A stretch of 64,000 nucleotides of DNA from an uncultured Planktomarina sp. (GTDB lineage Bacteria; Pseudomonadota; Alphaproteobacteria; Rhodobacterales; Rhodobacteraceae). This document shows, piece by piece, positions 38,184-46,774 of the stretch. How positions within the stretch are numbered: position 1 is the first letter of the stretch; each line of letters begins with the position of its first letter. The notes under the pieces are model-generated. The model ran no database searches. It had not been told where the DNA came from and saw only the letters and a program-made list of their open reading frames with translations. The stretch spans positions 186,001-250,000 of the forward strand of contig CALSQF010000006.1 in assembly GCA_943788425.1 (NCBI GenBank), given 5' to 3'. Both the position numbers and the translations under genes were made by a program.

Positions 38184-38735
38184 ATGGCAAATGAGCCGCG
38201 GGACATTGGTGAAGATAAATCTTTGCTTTTGGTAGATGATGATGAGCCGTTTCTAAAGCGTTTGGCAAAAGCGATGGAAAAACGCGGATTTTCGGTTGAG
38301 CAAGCCGGTTCTGTCGCCGCAGGTCGGGCGATTGCCACAGCGCGCCCTCCGGCATTCGCGGTCGTGGATTTGCGGCTGGAAGATGGCAACGGTCTGGATG
38401 TTGTGGAAGTCCTGCGCGCGAAGCGTCCTGACTCCCGGGTTGTGGTTTTGACCGGCTATGGAGCGATTGCGACGGCAGTTGCGGCTGTGAAGATTGGTGC
38501 GACGGATTATCTGTCCAAGCCAGCCGACGCCAAAGATATCACGAATGCCCTTCTAGCCACTGGGGATGAATTGCCCCCGCCCCCAGAGAATCCAATGTCC
38601 GCGGATCGTGTACGCTGGGAGCATATTCAGAGGGTGTTTGAGCTGTGCGACCGCAACGTCAGTGAAACAGCGCGGCGCCTGTCCATGCATCGCCGGACAC
38701 TGCAGCGTATCTTGGCAAAACGTAGCCCGCGTTAG
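38184..38735 (+). CDS. regA: Redox response regulator RegA (PrrA/ActR)
   Basis: Response regulator of RegB that activates photosynthesis and other redox genes. The 183-residue protein has receiver acidic residues in VDDDEP (about 17-22), phospho-acceptor Asp62 in VVDLRLEDGNGLDVV, the Thr and Lys of LTGYGA and YLSKPAD, a proline-rich linker (PPPPENP) and the C-terminal Fis-type helix-turn-helix NVSETARRLSMHRRTLQRILAKRSPR, nearly invariant in the family. It ends near a terminator shared with convergent ahcY. Confidence 0.97.
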   Translation: MANEPRDIGEDKSLLLVDDDEPFLKRLAKAMEKRGFSVEQAGSVAAGRAIATARPPAFAVVDLRLEDGNGLDVVEVLRAKRPDSRVVVLTGYGAIATAVAAVKIGATDYLSKPADAKDITNALLATGDELPPPPENPMSADRVRWEHIQRVFELCDRNVSETARRLSMHRRTLQRILAKRSPR

Positions 38736-38745
38736 TGACGCCGTG

Positions 38746-38810
38746 GGCTGTTTTTGAAATATAAGTTTTACGCAAAAAAACAGCCCAGCGATTTAAGCCG
38801 GGCTGTTTTA
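38746..38810. terminator. Bidirectional terminator between regA and ahcY, with alternative stems
   Basis: ACAGCCC (38780-38786) pairs with GGGCTGT (38800-38806); an A-run precedes and a T-run follows, so it can stop both strands. A further GGGCTGTTTTT at 38746-38756 can instead pair with the AAAAACAGCCC arm, giving a second, longer hairpin for the regA transcript. Confidence 0.8.
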
Positions 38811-38815
38811 GTGTT

Positions 38816-40207
38816 TTAGTAGCGATAATGCTCTGGCTTGAATGGGCCTTCGGAGCTCACACCAATGTAGGCGGCTTGCTCGTTATTGAGCTTCGACAAC
38901 TTCACTCCAATACGATCCAAGTGCAGACGGGCCACCTTTTCGTCCAAATGTTTGGGCAGGATGTATACGTCATTTTTGTAGTCATTTCCTTTGGTCCAAA
39001 GCTCAATTTGTGCCAAGACTTGGTTTGTAAAGGAGGCGGACATCACAAATGAGGGGTGGCCAGTGGCATTGCCGAGGTTCAACAATCGACCTTCCGAAAG
39101 CAGGATTAAACGATTGCCATTTGGCATTTCGATCATGTCTACCTGCTCTTTGATATTGGTCCATTTGTGGTTCTTGAGGCTGGCGACCTGAATTTCATTG
39201 TCGAAGTGACCGATGTTGCCGACGATCGCCATATCTTTCATGTCACGCATATGTTCGATGCGGATGACATCCTTGTTGCCTGTTGTGGTGATGAAGATAT
39301 CTGCGCTGGACACAACATCTTCAAGCAGTATAACCTCAAAGCCATCCATGGCGGCTTGCAATGCACAGATGGGGTCGACTTCCGTGACCTTCACACGCGC
39401 ACCGGCACCGCGCAAGGAGGCAGCAGAGCCTTTGCCCACATCGCCATAACCCAAAACGACAGCCACTTTACCAGCCATCATCGTATCAGTGGCGCGGCGG
39501 ATGCCATCGACCAGTGATTCTTTACAGCCATATTTATTGTCGAATTTTGACTTGGTGACTGAATCGTTCACGTTGATGGCGGGGAAGGGGAGCTGGCCTT
39601 GTTTGACCAATTCGTACAGGCGGTGCACGCCTGTGGTGGTTTCTTCGGACACACCTTGGATTGCGGCACGGGTTTTTGTGAACCAACCGGGTGTTTCGGA
39701 CATGCGTTTTTTGATCTGAGCGAAGATGGCCGCTTCCTCTTCGGATTTTGGCACCTCGATAAGATCGGTTTCACCTTCTTCCACCCGTGCACCCAACAGC
39801 ACATAGAGCGTCGCATCGCCGCCATCATCAAGGATCATGTTTGCACCTTCTGGGAACATGAAAGACCGGTCGAGATAATCCCAATGCTCTTCCAAGGACT
39901 GGCCTTTAATCGCAAACACTGGCGTGCCGCCTGCGGCGATTGCTGCTGCGGCGTGATCCTGGGTGGAGAAAATGTTGCAAGAGGCCCAGCGCACATCTGC
40001 ACCAAGATCAACGAGTGTTTCAATCAGGACAGCGGTTTGGATGGTCATATGCAATGAGCCAACAATGCGTGCGCCTTTCAAAGGCTTGGAGGCCCCATAT
40101 TCTTTCCGCAACGCCATTAGCCCTGGCATTTCAGTTTCGGCGATATCCAATTCCTTACGACCGAATGCAGCCAGAGAGATGTCTTTTACGATATAGTCAT
40201 GTGCCAT
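38816..40207 (-). CDS. ahcY: S-adenosylhomocysteine hydrolase
   Basis: Splits S-adenosylhomocysteine into adenosine and homocysteine in the activated methyl cycle. The 463-residue NAD enzyme has [15 protein letters not shown], the [14 protein letters not shown] motif, the [15 protein letters not shown] lysine and aspartate region, the NAD-binding [12 protein letters not shown] and the C-terminal EHYRY. The insertion relative to mammalian enzymes is normal for bacteria. It lies next to regA as in many Rhodobacteraceae. GAGG lies seven bases before the ATG. Confidence 0.97.
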   Translation of the reverse strand: MAHDYIVKDISLAAFGRKELDIAETEMPGLMALRKEYGASKPLKGARIVGSLHMTIQTAVLIETLVDLGADVRWASCNIFSTQDHAAAAIAAGGTPVFAIKGQSLEEHWDYLDRSFMFPEGANMILDDGGDATLYVLLGARVEEGETDLIEVPKSEEEAAIFAQIKKRMSETPGWFTKTRAAIQGVSEETTTGVHRLYELVKQGQLPFPAINVNDSVTKSKFDNKYGCKESLVDGIRRATDTMMAGKVAVVLGYGDVGKGSAASLRGAGARVKVTEVDPICALQAAMDGFEVILLEDVVSSADIFITTTGNKDVIRIEHMRDMKDMAIVGNIGHFDNEIQVASLKNHKWTNIKEQVDMIEMPNGNRLILLSEGRLLNLGNATGHPSFVMSASFTNQVLAQIELWTKGNDYKNDVYILPKHLDEKVARLHLDRIGVKLSKLNNEQAAYIGVSSEGPFKPEHYRY

Positions 40208-40227
40208 TTAACGGTCCTCATGGGGTT

Positions 40228-40289
40228 CTATTGTCTATGGGATTCAAGATTTGTGCCGCCATAACATTGCGTTGCTCTCTCGACAATAG
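40228..40289 (-). promoter_or_regulatory. Inverted repeat in the ahcY leader
   Basis: CTATTGTC at 40228-40235 and its complement GACAATAG at 40282-40289 flank 46 bases in the 125-base divergent gap between ahcY and the HD hydrolase. The arms could form a stem in the ahcY 5' leader or be separated protein-binding half-sites. I could not match it to a known S-adenosylhomocysteine riboswitch. Confidence 0.3.
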
Positions 40290-40332
40290 GGCAGGGCGCA
40301 AGTTAACCTATCGCGAAAAAGGGCAGGCACTT

Positions 40333-40923
40333 ATGAAACAACCCCGCGCATGGCAAAGGATGCTCTCTGGTCGTCGGCTGGATTTGCTGGATCCGACACC
40401 GGTTGATATTGAGGTGGAAGATATCGCTCATGGGTTGGCCTTTGTGGCGCGCTGGAACGGCCAAACCGTTGGTAATTTTGCCTATTCTGTGGCGGAACAC
40501 TCTTTGTTGGTTGAACAGATTTTTTTGTGCCTTCATCCTAAGGCCTCGCCTGCGCATCGATTAACCGCGCTTCTGCACGATGCGCCAGAATATGTTATTG
40601 GAGATATGATCTCTCCTGTAAAGGCATCGGTCGGACCAGGATATGATGATCTCGACAAACGGTTGACCGCTGCCATTCATATCCGTTTTGGACTGCCGGC
40701 CGTCACGGCCTCGACATTAAAAAAGCAGATTAAAAAAGCTGACAAGATTAGTGCATGGTTGGAAGCCACCCAGCTGGCAGGGTTTTCGCGGGCGGAAGCG
40801 GATCGGCTGTTCGGCAGGGTGGACGCCAATCTTGCTGGCAGCTTAACCCTCCATTTGCGCCCCCCTCTGGAGGTGCGGCAAGACTTTACGGCGAAACATG
40901 CAGAGCTTCTGGCGCGGATGTGA
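40333..40923 (+). CDS. HD-domain hydrolase, YfbR-like 5'-nucleotidase
   Basis: A 196-residue protein with the HD metal-binding pattern: His in VAEHSLLVEQI, the LLHDAPEYVIGDM signature with adjacent His-Asp, and the distal Asp in KKADKISAWLEA. The fold resembles YfbR, a 5'-deoxynucleotidase acting on dNMPs, but substrate is inferred. I chose ATG at 40333, which starts just before the conserved part; a longer frame runs antisense into ahcY and is not believable. It diverges from ahcY. Confidence 0.82.
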   Translation: MKQPRAWQRMLSGRRLDLLDPTPVDIEVEDIAHGLAFVARWNGQTVGNFAYSVAEHSLLVEQIFLCLHPKASPAHRLTALLHDAPEYVIGDMISPVKASVGPGYDDLDKRLTAAIHIRFGLPAVTASTLKKQIKKADKISAWLEATQLAGFSRAEADRLFGRVDANLAGSLTLHLRPPLEVRQDFTAKHAELLARM

Positions 40924-41034
40924 TCACCGACGTTGCCAATGTACATTGAGGCATAATGTATCGGTGCTGCCTTCAAAGCAGGGCAGGGCTTTTGTGAGCT
41001 GGGTGCAACTGAAAATACGACTGTTTCACCAAAA

Positions 41035-41062
41035 AGGCCTTCCCCAAAATGGAAAAGGGCCT
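41035..41062. terminator. Possible terminator between the HD hydrolase and the amidinotransferase
   Basis: AGGCCTTCC (41035-41043) can pair with GGAAAAGGGCCT (41051-41062) with a small bulge, in the 166-base gap between convergent genes. The U-tracts are poor, so confidence is limited. Nothing else is seen in this gap. Confidence 0.4.
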
Positions 41063-41089
41063 ATCGAGTTGTGCGCTTAAAGAGCCGGT

Positions 41090-42208
41090 TCAGACCTTTG
41101 TAAAGTAGTCCTCACAGACGCCTTCGCGGTAAACATCTGCAGTACAACAATGCAGCCCGCCGCCAAAGGCATAGGCATCTCGTAGGTCGACCTCGACCAC
41201 TTCCATGCCCAGCTTGTCCATTTGTTCCGCCTGATAGACCTCAGATTTTTCGACACAAACAGTTTTTGGGTCTAGGACGAGAACATTCATGCTCAGCCAT
41301 GTGGAGGAATAGCATAGAGGTGGCGGTGCATTATGGGCCGGTTGGGCGGAATCGACAATCTGCCAATCGTTCTTTTGGAACATCTCGCGCTGGTCATCAG
41401 GCAGGCGGCGCTGTGGATTGTTCAAGATGAGCCCGGGCCGCAAGGGGGTGAATGTTGCGTCAATGTGAATGGGGTAGGGGTCACCTGGGAAATTCACCGC
41501 ATGCACCCTATGTTCTGGGAAGTGGCGGCGCAGCCACTCGATTCCTTTAAGGTTGGTGGTAAACCCATGTTGAACCACCAAATCGCGGCCAAACCGGAGA
41601 ACATCGGCGGCGTCGAACAATGGCTCCTCCTCGGTGGTGACAAAGAATTTCTCAGCCGTCCATTTTAGCCGTTTCTCAACACCAATTTTTTCAGATAGGT
41701 AATCGGGATGATAATCCGCATCCGTCAACCGAGGCTTGGGCGCAGATTCATGACGAAAATTCGGGTCTTCTTCAAAATACTTTTGCATCAAGGGGCGGTA
41801 GTTCAAGTACTCAAACCAGCGACAGCGATAAGACATGGTTGCTTCGAGCATTTCGGATCCGACGGTCAGCAAGACGTCGCGCGGCGGCATGCAGCCAAAT
41901 TGGCTCTGGGTTGAGAAATCTGGCGTCTGCACTGGCACAGAGTGATCAATTGATGTGGGACGATCCACACGAATGCCACGTTTTTCCAACTGACTGGCGA
42001 AATTATCGAGCAACTCATTGGCGCGATCAATCGTTTCTTGTGGCCTGCGTCCCCATTGGCCACGCATATCGCTATCTTCTGGTACCTTAGCGTCTAGAGC
42101 GGGCTCTTCCGCTGGAATATGGCAATCGTCCGCCCGGCCAACTATGACATGGCGCAGCGGGTCCCATTCATTCCAGCTATTAACAATTGTCTTTCCAGTG
42201 TTGCGCAT
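41090..42208 (-). CDS. Amidinotransferase (glycine amidinotransferase / StrB family)
   Basis: A 372-residue guanidino-group-modifying enzyme. It opens with VNSWNEWDPLRHVIVGRADD and GQWGRRPQETIDRANE, typical of arginine:glycine and arginine:inosamine-phosphate amidinotransferases. The catalytic set is visible: Asp in LFDAADVLRFG (about residue 200), His in YPIHIDATF (about 250) and Cys354 in GGGLHCCTADV. The acceptor amine is unknown, since no creatine or streptomycin-like pathway genes are nearby. It stands alone, divergent from the ribonuclease D-like gene with a 187-base gap. Confidence 0.85.
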   Translation of the reverse strand: MRNTGKTIVNSWNEWDPLRHVIVGRADDCHIPAEEPALDAKVPEDSDMRGQWGRRPQETIDRANELLDNFASQLEKRGIRVDRPTSIDHSVPVQTPDFSTQSQFGCMPPRDVLLTVGSEMLEATMSYRCRWFEYLNYRPLMQKYFEEDPNFRHESAPKPRLTDADYHPDYLSEKIGVEKRLKWTAEKFFVTTEEEPLFDAADVLRFGRDLVVQHGFTTNLKGIEWLRRHFPEHRVHAVNFPGDPYPIHIDATFTPLRPGLILNNPQRRLPDDQREMFQKNDWQIVDSAQPAHNAPPPLCYSSTWLSMNVLVLDPKTVCVEKSEVYQAEQMDKLGMEVVEVDLRDAYAFGGGLHCCTADVYREGVCEDYFTKV

Positions 42209-42395
42209 TTTCAGGCTCCTGATCGTGTGATGGCATGAATTGGTAAACTGCAGATAAATCGTTTTTTAGGCAGTGGCTATATCAAAGCGAAGGGCGAAGG
42301 GTGACGCGCGACGTTTCGGGGTCTATATTGAATTGACAGCAAGGCTCTAGAGGGGCAGGCAGGCGATAGGACCGGCTCAAATACAAGGGATCACA

Positions 42396-43010
42396 ATGAC
42401 GAATCATGTTTATAAAGGCGATTTGCCGGAAGGCTTGGATCTAGGCCAAATTGTGGCCATTGATTGTGAGACTATGGGGCTGAACCCTAAGCGCGACCGT
42501 CTTTGTGTGGTGCAGCTGTCCAGCGGTGATGGCCATGCGCATTTGGTGCAAGTGGCTAAGGGGCAAACTTCGGCGCCTAATCTATGCCGGATGCTGGAAG
42601 ATCCCAGTGTTCTCAAACTATTTCACTTTGGCCGATTTGATATCGCAGCCATGAAGGAGGCTTTTGGGGCTTTGACTGCGCCGGTCTATTGCACAAAGAT
42701 TGCCAGTCGCATGACCCGAACTTACACGGATCGGCATGGGTTGAAAAACCTGCTGCAAGAATTGCTCAGCGTGGATATTTCCAAACAACAGCAGTCTTCC
42801 GATTGGGGCGTGGCGCATTTGTCTAAGGCGCAAGTGGAATATGCAGCGTCCGATGTGCTTTACCTGCATGAATTGCATGAGCGGCTGAATGAGATGCTGA
42901 TCCGTGAGGGGCGCATGGAGTTGGCGCAATCTTGCTTTGACTTTTTACCCACGCGGGCAGAGCTAGATCTCGCAGGTTGGCCAGACAGCGATATCTTTGC
43001 CCATTCTTAG
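42396..43010 (+). CDS. rnd: Ribonuclease D-like 3'-5' exonuclease
   Basis: A 204-residue DEDDy exonuclease: Exo I AIDCETMGL at residues 22-30, Exo II KLFHFGRFDIAAM, and Exo III VEYAASDVLYLHELHERL with the final Tyr and Asp. It lacks the two C-terminal HRDC domains of E. coli RNase D, as is usual for the short alphaproteobacterial form, so its role in tRNA maturation is only inferred. It precedes the lptCAB genes, as in relatives. Confidence 0.9.
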   Translation: MTNHVYKGDLPEGLDLGQIVAIDCETMGLNPKRDRLCVVQLSSGDGHAHLVQVAKGQTSAPNLCRMLEDPSVLKLFHFGRFDIAAMKEAFGALTAPVYCTKIASRMTRTYTDRHGLKNLLQELLSVDISKQQQSSDWGVAHLSKAQVEYAASDVLYLHELHERLNEMLIREGRMELAQSCFDFLPTRAELDLAGWPDSDIFAHS

Positions 43011-43036
43011 GCTGAGATTCGATAGCGGAGAGACCT

Positions 43037-43645
43037 ATGCATTTTTCCTTCGACGACGGTTATTCGGCGCTTGTAGCATGGCTTAAAACCCTGTTGCCCA
43101 TCGTTGCGCTGGGCCTGTTGTCGACGATTTTTCTGTTTTCTGGAAAAGTGGACGTGACCCAATCCTTGCCCTATGCCGAACATAACGTTGCTGAAATTAT
43201 CCGCGAACAGCGTATTACACAGCCGTATTTCACCGGCATCGCCAGCAATGGCATAGAAATTGCCCTCTCTGCGGCCTATGCCTCACCGCAGGTTGAAAAT
43301 GCAAAAATTCTTGAGATCACCGATCTATCTGTCGTGCTCAGATCCACCAATGACCATAGTGTCCAAGTTACCGCGGGGCGGGGCGCTTTGGACTCGGCAA
43401 CGCAAACCGCGCAGATCTCAAAGAATGTTCATATTGCAGCGCTGCCAGATTTTTGGCTGACAACCGAGGTCTTGGACATGAATCTCAAGCAGGGTGTGGC
43501 GTCTGCCAAAGGTGGATTTCAGGGGGTGACCGCCGTGGGCGCGATCACTGCGGGGGAAATGCATCTGCAAATGGCCGCCGACGATCAGCAAATCGTTTTC
43601 ATAAATGATGTGCGGCTGGTATACTCTCCAAAACTTATTGATTGA
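43037..43645 (+). CDS. lptC: LPS export ABC transporter periplasmic protein LptC
   Basis: A bitopic inner-membrane protein that links the LptBFG transporter with the periplasmic LptA bridge. The 202-residue protein has one N-terminal membrane anchor (LKTLLPIVALGLLSTIFLFSG, about residues 15-36) and a periplasmic part rich in beta strands, with the PYFTGIASNGIEIALSA stretch typical of the family. It is followed by lptA with the Shine-Dalgarno sequence lying in its stop region. Confidence 0.9.
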   Translation: MHFSFDDGYSALVAWLKTLLPIVALGLLSTIFLFSGKVDVTQSLPYAEHNVAEIIREQRITQPYFTGIASNGIEIALSAAYASPQVENAKILEITDLSVVLRSTNDHSVQVTAGRGALDSATQTAQISKNVHIAALPDFWLTTEVLDMNLKQGVASAKGGFQGVTAVGAITAGEMHLQMAADDQQIVFINDVRLVYSPKLID

Positions 43646-43653
43646 GGTTATCC

Positions 43654-44142
43654 GTGCGCCACATTTTGCTGCTCATTACATTTCTGCTCTCGACAGCTTG
43701 CGGGGCCTTTGCCGTTTCGGCGCAAACCGCCCTGTCCTTGGATGGGTTTCAAAGTGATCCAGAGGCTTCTGTTGAAATTTTGGCCGACAGGCTCACGGTC
43801 AGCCAAACAAATGGCGCCGCGCGGTTTGAGGGCAATGTTGTGATTGCTCAGGGGGATATGCGCCTATCCGCAGATCTTGTGGATGTCACCTATCTGGAGG
43901 CTGGCGGGATCGCGCGGCTGTCTGCCAGCGGAAGTGTTCTTTTGGTGTCACCGACGGAGTCAGCCCAAGCGGACAGCGCGAATTATGATCTTACCGGGCG
44001 CGAATTGCGGATGCGAGGTGCTGTTTTGCTCAACCAGGGCCCTGTAAGCCTATCCGCCGATCTTCTGACAATTGATCTTGATACGGGGGGCGCCGTGATG
44101 GAGGGTCGCGTGCGTACTGTGCTGCCAAGTGGATCCAAATAA
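43654..44142 (+). CDS. lptA: LPS transport periplasmic protein LptA
   Basis: Periplasmic beta-jellyroll protein forming the bridge that carries LPS to the outer membrane. The 162-residue protein has a signal peptide (RHILLLITFLLSTACGAFAVSAQ) and the OstA-like fold with VEILADRLTVSQTNGAARFEGNVVIAQGDMRL patterning. GTG at 43654 is preceded by GAGG at six bases; a TTG at 43642 would add four residues. Its stop overlaps lptB by one base. Confidence 0.9.
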   Translation: MRHILLLITFLLSTACGAFAVSAQTALSLDGFQSDPEASVEILADRLTVSQTNGAARFEGNVVIAQGDMRLSADLVDVTYLEAGGIARLSASGSVLLVSPTESAQADSANYDLTGRELRMRGAVLLNQGPVSLSADLLTIDLDTGGAVMEGRVRTVLPSGSK

Positions 44143-44900
44143 TGCCGTATCCGCAGTTTGAAATTTCAGATGGCAAGGGTGGCCTCAAAATAGAGTCGCT
44201 GCGAAAGAGCTACCGTAAACGGTTGGTCATCAGTGACGTGAGCATGCATTTGCACCGTGGTGAAGTTGTGGCGCTTTTGGGGCCAAATGGCTCGGGCAAA
44301 ACCACCTGTTTTTATTCCATCGCTGGGCTGGTCACGCCCGAGGGGGGGCGGGTGAGCATTGATGGCCGCGATGTCACGCGCCTGCCCATGTATCGGCGGG
44401 CCCGGTTTGGCATTGGGTATCTACCGCAAGAAATATCGATTTTTCGCGGCATGAATGTTGAGGACAATATTCGCGCAGTCCTGGAATTGAGCGTGAAAGA
44501 CCGAGATCGACGCTCAGAGCGCTTGGAAGAATTGCTCAATGAATTTTCTATTGAACATCTGCGTCGGTCCCCAGCGCTTGCGCTGTCAGGCGGTCAACGC
44601 CGACGGGTTGAAATTGCGAGATGCTTGGCGGCAAACCCAAAATATTTGCTGTTAGATGAGCCTTTTGCCGGGGTAGATCCAATCGCGGTTGGGGAAATTC
44701 GCAATTTGGTATCAGATCTGAAAAAGCGCGGTCTTGGGGTGTTGATCACCGATCATAATGTCCGAGAAACGCTCGATATCGTCGATCGCGCATATATTCT
44801 GCATGACGGCGTGGTTCTGCGCAGCGGCACTGCGAAAGAAATCGTTGAGGACGAAAATGTTCGGCGTGTTTATCTGGGCGAAAATTTCAGATTGAGCTAA
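44142..44900 (+). CDS. lptB: LPS export ABC transporter ATP-binding protein LptB
   Basis: The ATPase that powers LPS extraction with LptF and LptG. The 252-residue protein has Walker A LLGPNGSGKTT, the Q-loop GIGYLPQEISIFRGMNVEDNI, the ABC signature LSGGQRRRVEIARCLA, Walker B LLLDEPFAGVDPIAV and the switch His in ITDHNVRETLDI. It starts in the lptA stop (TAATG), so the lptCAB operon is coupled. hpf and ptsN follow. Confidence 0.96.
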   Translation: MPYPQFEISDGKGGLKIESLRKSYRKRLVISDVSMHLHRGEVVALLGPNGSGKTTCFYSIAGLVTPEGGRVSIDGRDVTRLPMYRRARFGIGYLPQEISIFRGMNVEDNIRAVLELSVKDRDRRSERLEELLNEFSIEHLRRSPALALSGGQRRRVEIARCLAANPKYLLLDEPFAGVDPIAVGEIRNLVSDLKKRGLGVLITDHNVRETLDIVDRAYILHDGVVLRSGTAKEIVEDENVRRVYLGENFRLS

Positions 44901-44914
44901 TTTTCAATTTTGAG

Positions 44915-44964
44915 TTGACAATTGCCCTGGATATTTGGCCAAATAGAGTTGTGACATGTTGTCA
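44915..44964 (+). promoter_or_regulatory. Promoter region of hpf with two palindromes
   Basis: A TTGACA hexamer (44915-44920) is followed by a perfect 14-base palindrome TATTTGGCCAAATA (44932-44945) and then TGACA-TGT-TGTCA (44952-44964). The arrangement suggests a regulated promoter for hpf-ptsN in the 192-base gap after lptB. The binding proteins are unknown. Confidence 0.45.
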
Positions 44965-45092
44965 TAATATTCAGCCAATTCAAACAAACTGCTCGCTGCA
45001 GCTTGCGACCATGTATGGGATCGTGAGGCGTGATTGATATGGCCCAACGCGCCCCTGGCTGGTCATATTGAGGCTGACAAAAAGGAGACCAA

Positions 45093-45659
45093 ATGCTATA
45101 TCAAATTTCCGGAAAACAAATCGACATTGGCGCTGCACTTCAGGCTCATGTAAAATCTGTTGTGGACGCCATAGCCTCAAAATACGCAGAGCGACCAACG
45201 GATGCGTCGGTTATATTCTCGCGCAGCTCCAATGAATTTGTCTGTGAGGTCAGTGTACATTTGTCGACCGGGTTAACGGCGCAAGCCAAAGCGCATGATC
45301 ATGAAATATATGCCGCTTTTGACTCTGCTGCTGACAAAATGGAGAAACAATTACGCAGATATAAGCGCAGATTGAAAGATCATCATAAAGAACGCGCGCA
45401 GCCCGTTGAATTCTCGGAAGCATCCTCGTATATCCTCGCTCAACAGGACGATTCGACCGATAACGAACCGGAAAGTCTGCAACCTCTAATTGTGGCGGAG
45501 ATGGAACAAAAAATCCAATCCCTGTCTGTAGGAGAGGCCGTTATGCAGATGGAACTCGCGGGGGCGCCGGTTCTCGTCTTTAAAAACGAAGGTCATAATG
45601 GAGTGAATGTTGTATACCGCCGTGACGATGGCAATATTGGATGGGTCGACCCGACTTAA
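45093..45659 (+). CDS. hpf: Long-form ribosome hibernation promoting factor
   Basis: Binds idle ribosomes and makes 100S dimers in stationary phase. The 188-residue protein has the S30AE domain at about residues 1-100 (ISGKQIDIGAALQAHVKSVVDAIASKY, HDHEIYAAFDSAADKMEKQLRRYKRRLKDHH) and the C-terminal dimerisation domain (VMQMELAGAPVLVFKNEGHNGVNVVYRRDDGNIGWVDP), so it is the long form. An AGGAG Shine-Dalgarno precedes it. ptsN follows after 24 bases. Confidence 0.95.
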   Translation: MLYQISGKQIDIGAALQAHVKSVVDAIASKYAERPTDASVIFSRSSNEFVCEVSVHLSTGLTAQAKAHDHEIYAAFDSAADKMEKQLRRYKRRLKDHHKERAQPVEFSEASSYILAQQDDSTDNEPESLQPLIVAEMEQKIQSLSVGEAVMQMELAGAPVLVFKNEGHNGVNVVYRRDDGNIGWVDPT

Positions 45660-45683
45660 GCTAAAATACAACTAGGATTATTA

Positions 45684-46148
45684 ATGGATCTACTTGAAAT
45701 TATTCATCCCGACGCCGTGCGTTGCGCGCAATCTGTGGGCAGCAAAAAACGTTTGTTCCACGACCTCTCCACCATGGCAGCGCAGGTCTATGATATGGAT
45801 TGTGATGGAGTGGTCGCGGCCCTGCTGGAGCGCGAAAATTTGGGTCCAACTGGCGTAGGGCGCGGTGTCGCCCTGCCCCATGCACGTCTTGAAAATCTTG
45901 ATCGCATAGTGGGCTGTTTTATTAAATTGGATCGACCGATTGATTTTGGCGCCGTAGACCGTCAGCCGGTCGATTTGGTGTTTGCCCTCTTTGCCCCGTT
46001 GAATAGCGGTGTGGAGCATCTGAAGGCTTTGGCCCTGGTCTCGCGGACGCTGCGTGATTCTGATGTTTGCATGAAACTGCGCAACAACGAGAGCGCCAGC
46101 ACCTTGCTCGCGATCTTGCAGGAAGGCCCAAGCTCGGTCGCGGCCTAA
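45684..46148 (+). CDS. ptsN: Nitrogen phosphotransferase system IIA protein PtsN
   Basis: The EIIA-Ntr output protein of the nitrogen PTS, involved in regulating potassium transport and other processes by its phosphorylation state. The 154-residue protein carries the phosphorylated His in GVGRGVALPHARLENLDR (about residue 65) and the PVDLVFALFAPLNSGVEHLKALALVSRTLRD core. It is the last gene of the lptCAB-hpf-ptsN block, and its stop overlaps the end of a convergent pseudogene. Confidence 0.94.
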   Translation: MDLLEIIHPDAVRCAQSVGSKKRLFHDLSTMAAQVYDMDCDGVVAALLERENLGPTGVGRGVALPHARLENLDRIVGCFIKLDRPIDFGAVDRQPVDLVFALFAPLNSGVEHLKALALVSRTLRDSDVCMKLRNNESASTLLAILQEGPSSVAA

Positions 46149-46555
46149 AACTCTAATGGTTTAAAGCCAAAATTGGAATAATCCGCAGCATAGTCCTCGC
46201 GGGTCAAAGCCTCGAGCTCCGTAACATAGATTTCCGAGAGCGCCGGGCTTTGCGGCAGGGGTGCGGTAGGCGGGTTTTGCCAGGTTAGCCCCGCCTGCTG
46301 GGTTAATAGTTCCAAATCCTCTTCCAAAGTGTCTGCGCGCACGATCATATGTGGCGCTGCGAATTTGCAAAAACTTGGATAATTTGTGTTTGACTGGCCC
46401 AGGCGCCATCAACCCGCAACGCGGTTTGACCAACTAAATTGAATTTCAGAAATTTCAGGAATTCGTCGAAGCATAGGCGAGTTTGCGTGGGTGATAAGGG
46501 TGGATCATCTGGGTGCTCGGGAAGAGGGAGGTTATGCACGGGATCGCTCGAGTTC
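46145..46555 (-). pseudogene. Sulfotransferase-like pseudogene fragment
   Basis: The leftward frame ending at 46145 (LYAQDY-like ending: TREDYAADYSNFGF) and the frame upstream of it (FDEFLKFLKF, NLVGQTALRVDGAWASQT) together look like the C-terminal part of a roseobacter sulfotransferase family protein. The frame changes at a T-run near 46365-46375, where KFAAPHMIVRAD continues the protein in the other frame. The N-terminal half, including the expected PAPS-binding loop, is missing, cut at a junction with a galU fragment. Confidence 0.68.
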
Positions 46556-46774
46556 TGGGGCTTCATCAAAATAATCTTTTAAAGCACCTTTGCCGCGTGA
46601 GGTCACAAAAATGAATTCTTTGATCCCGGCCGCTCTCGCTTCATCAATCGCATATTGCACGAGTGGTCGATCCACTAACCTCATAACTTCTTTTGGTATG
46701 GATTTTGTTGCAGGCAAAAACCGCCTGCCGTGGCCGGCGGCTGGGAAAATAGCTTTGGTAACTTTATGTTTCAT
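46532..46774 (-). pseudogene. galU: 5' fragment of UTP-glucose-1-phosphate uridylyltransferase
   Basis: From ATG 46774 the first 76 or so residues match GalU closely: [22 protein letters not shown], then [44 protein letters not shown]. The family runs to about 300 residues; here the frame stops after 80 and the DNA continues as a sulfotransferase remnant. A deletion joining the two genes near 46540-46555 is the simplest explanation. The G-x-G-x-R-F loop also reads GHGRRF where LGTRF is usual. A full galU may exist elsewhere. The 187 bases upstream hold no gene. Confidence 0.85.
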
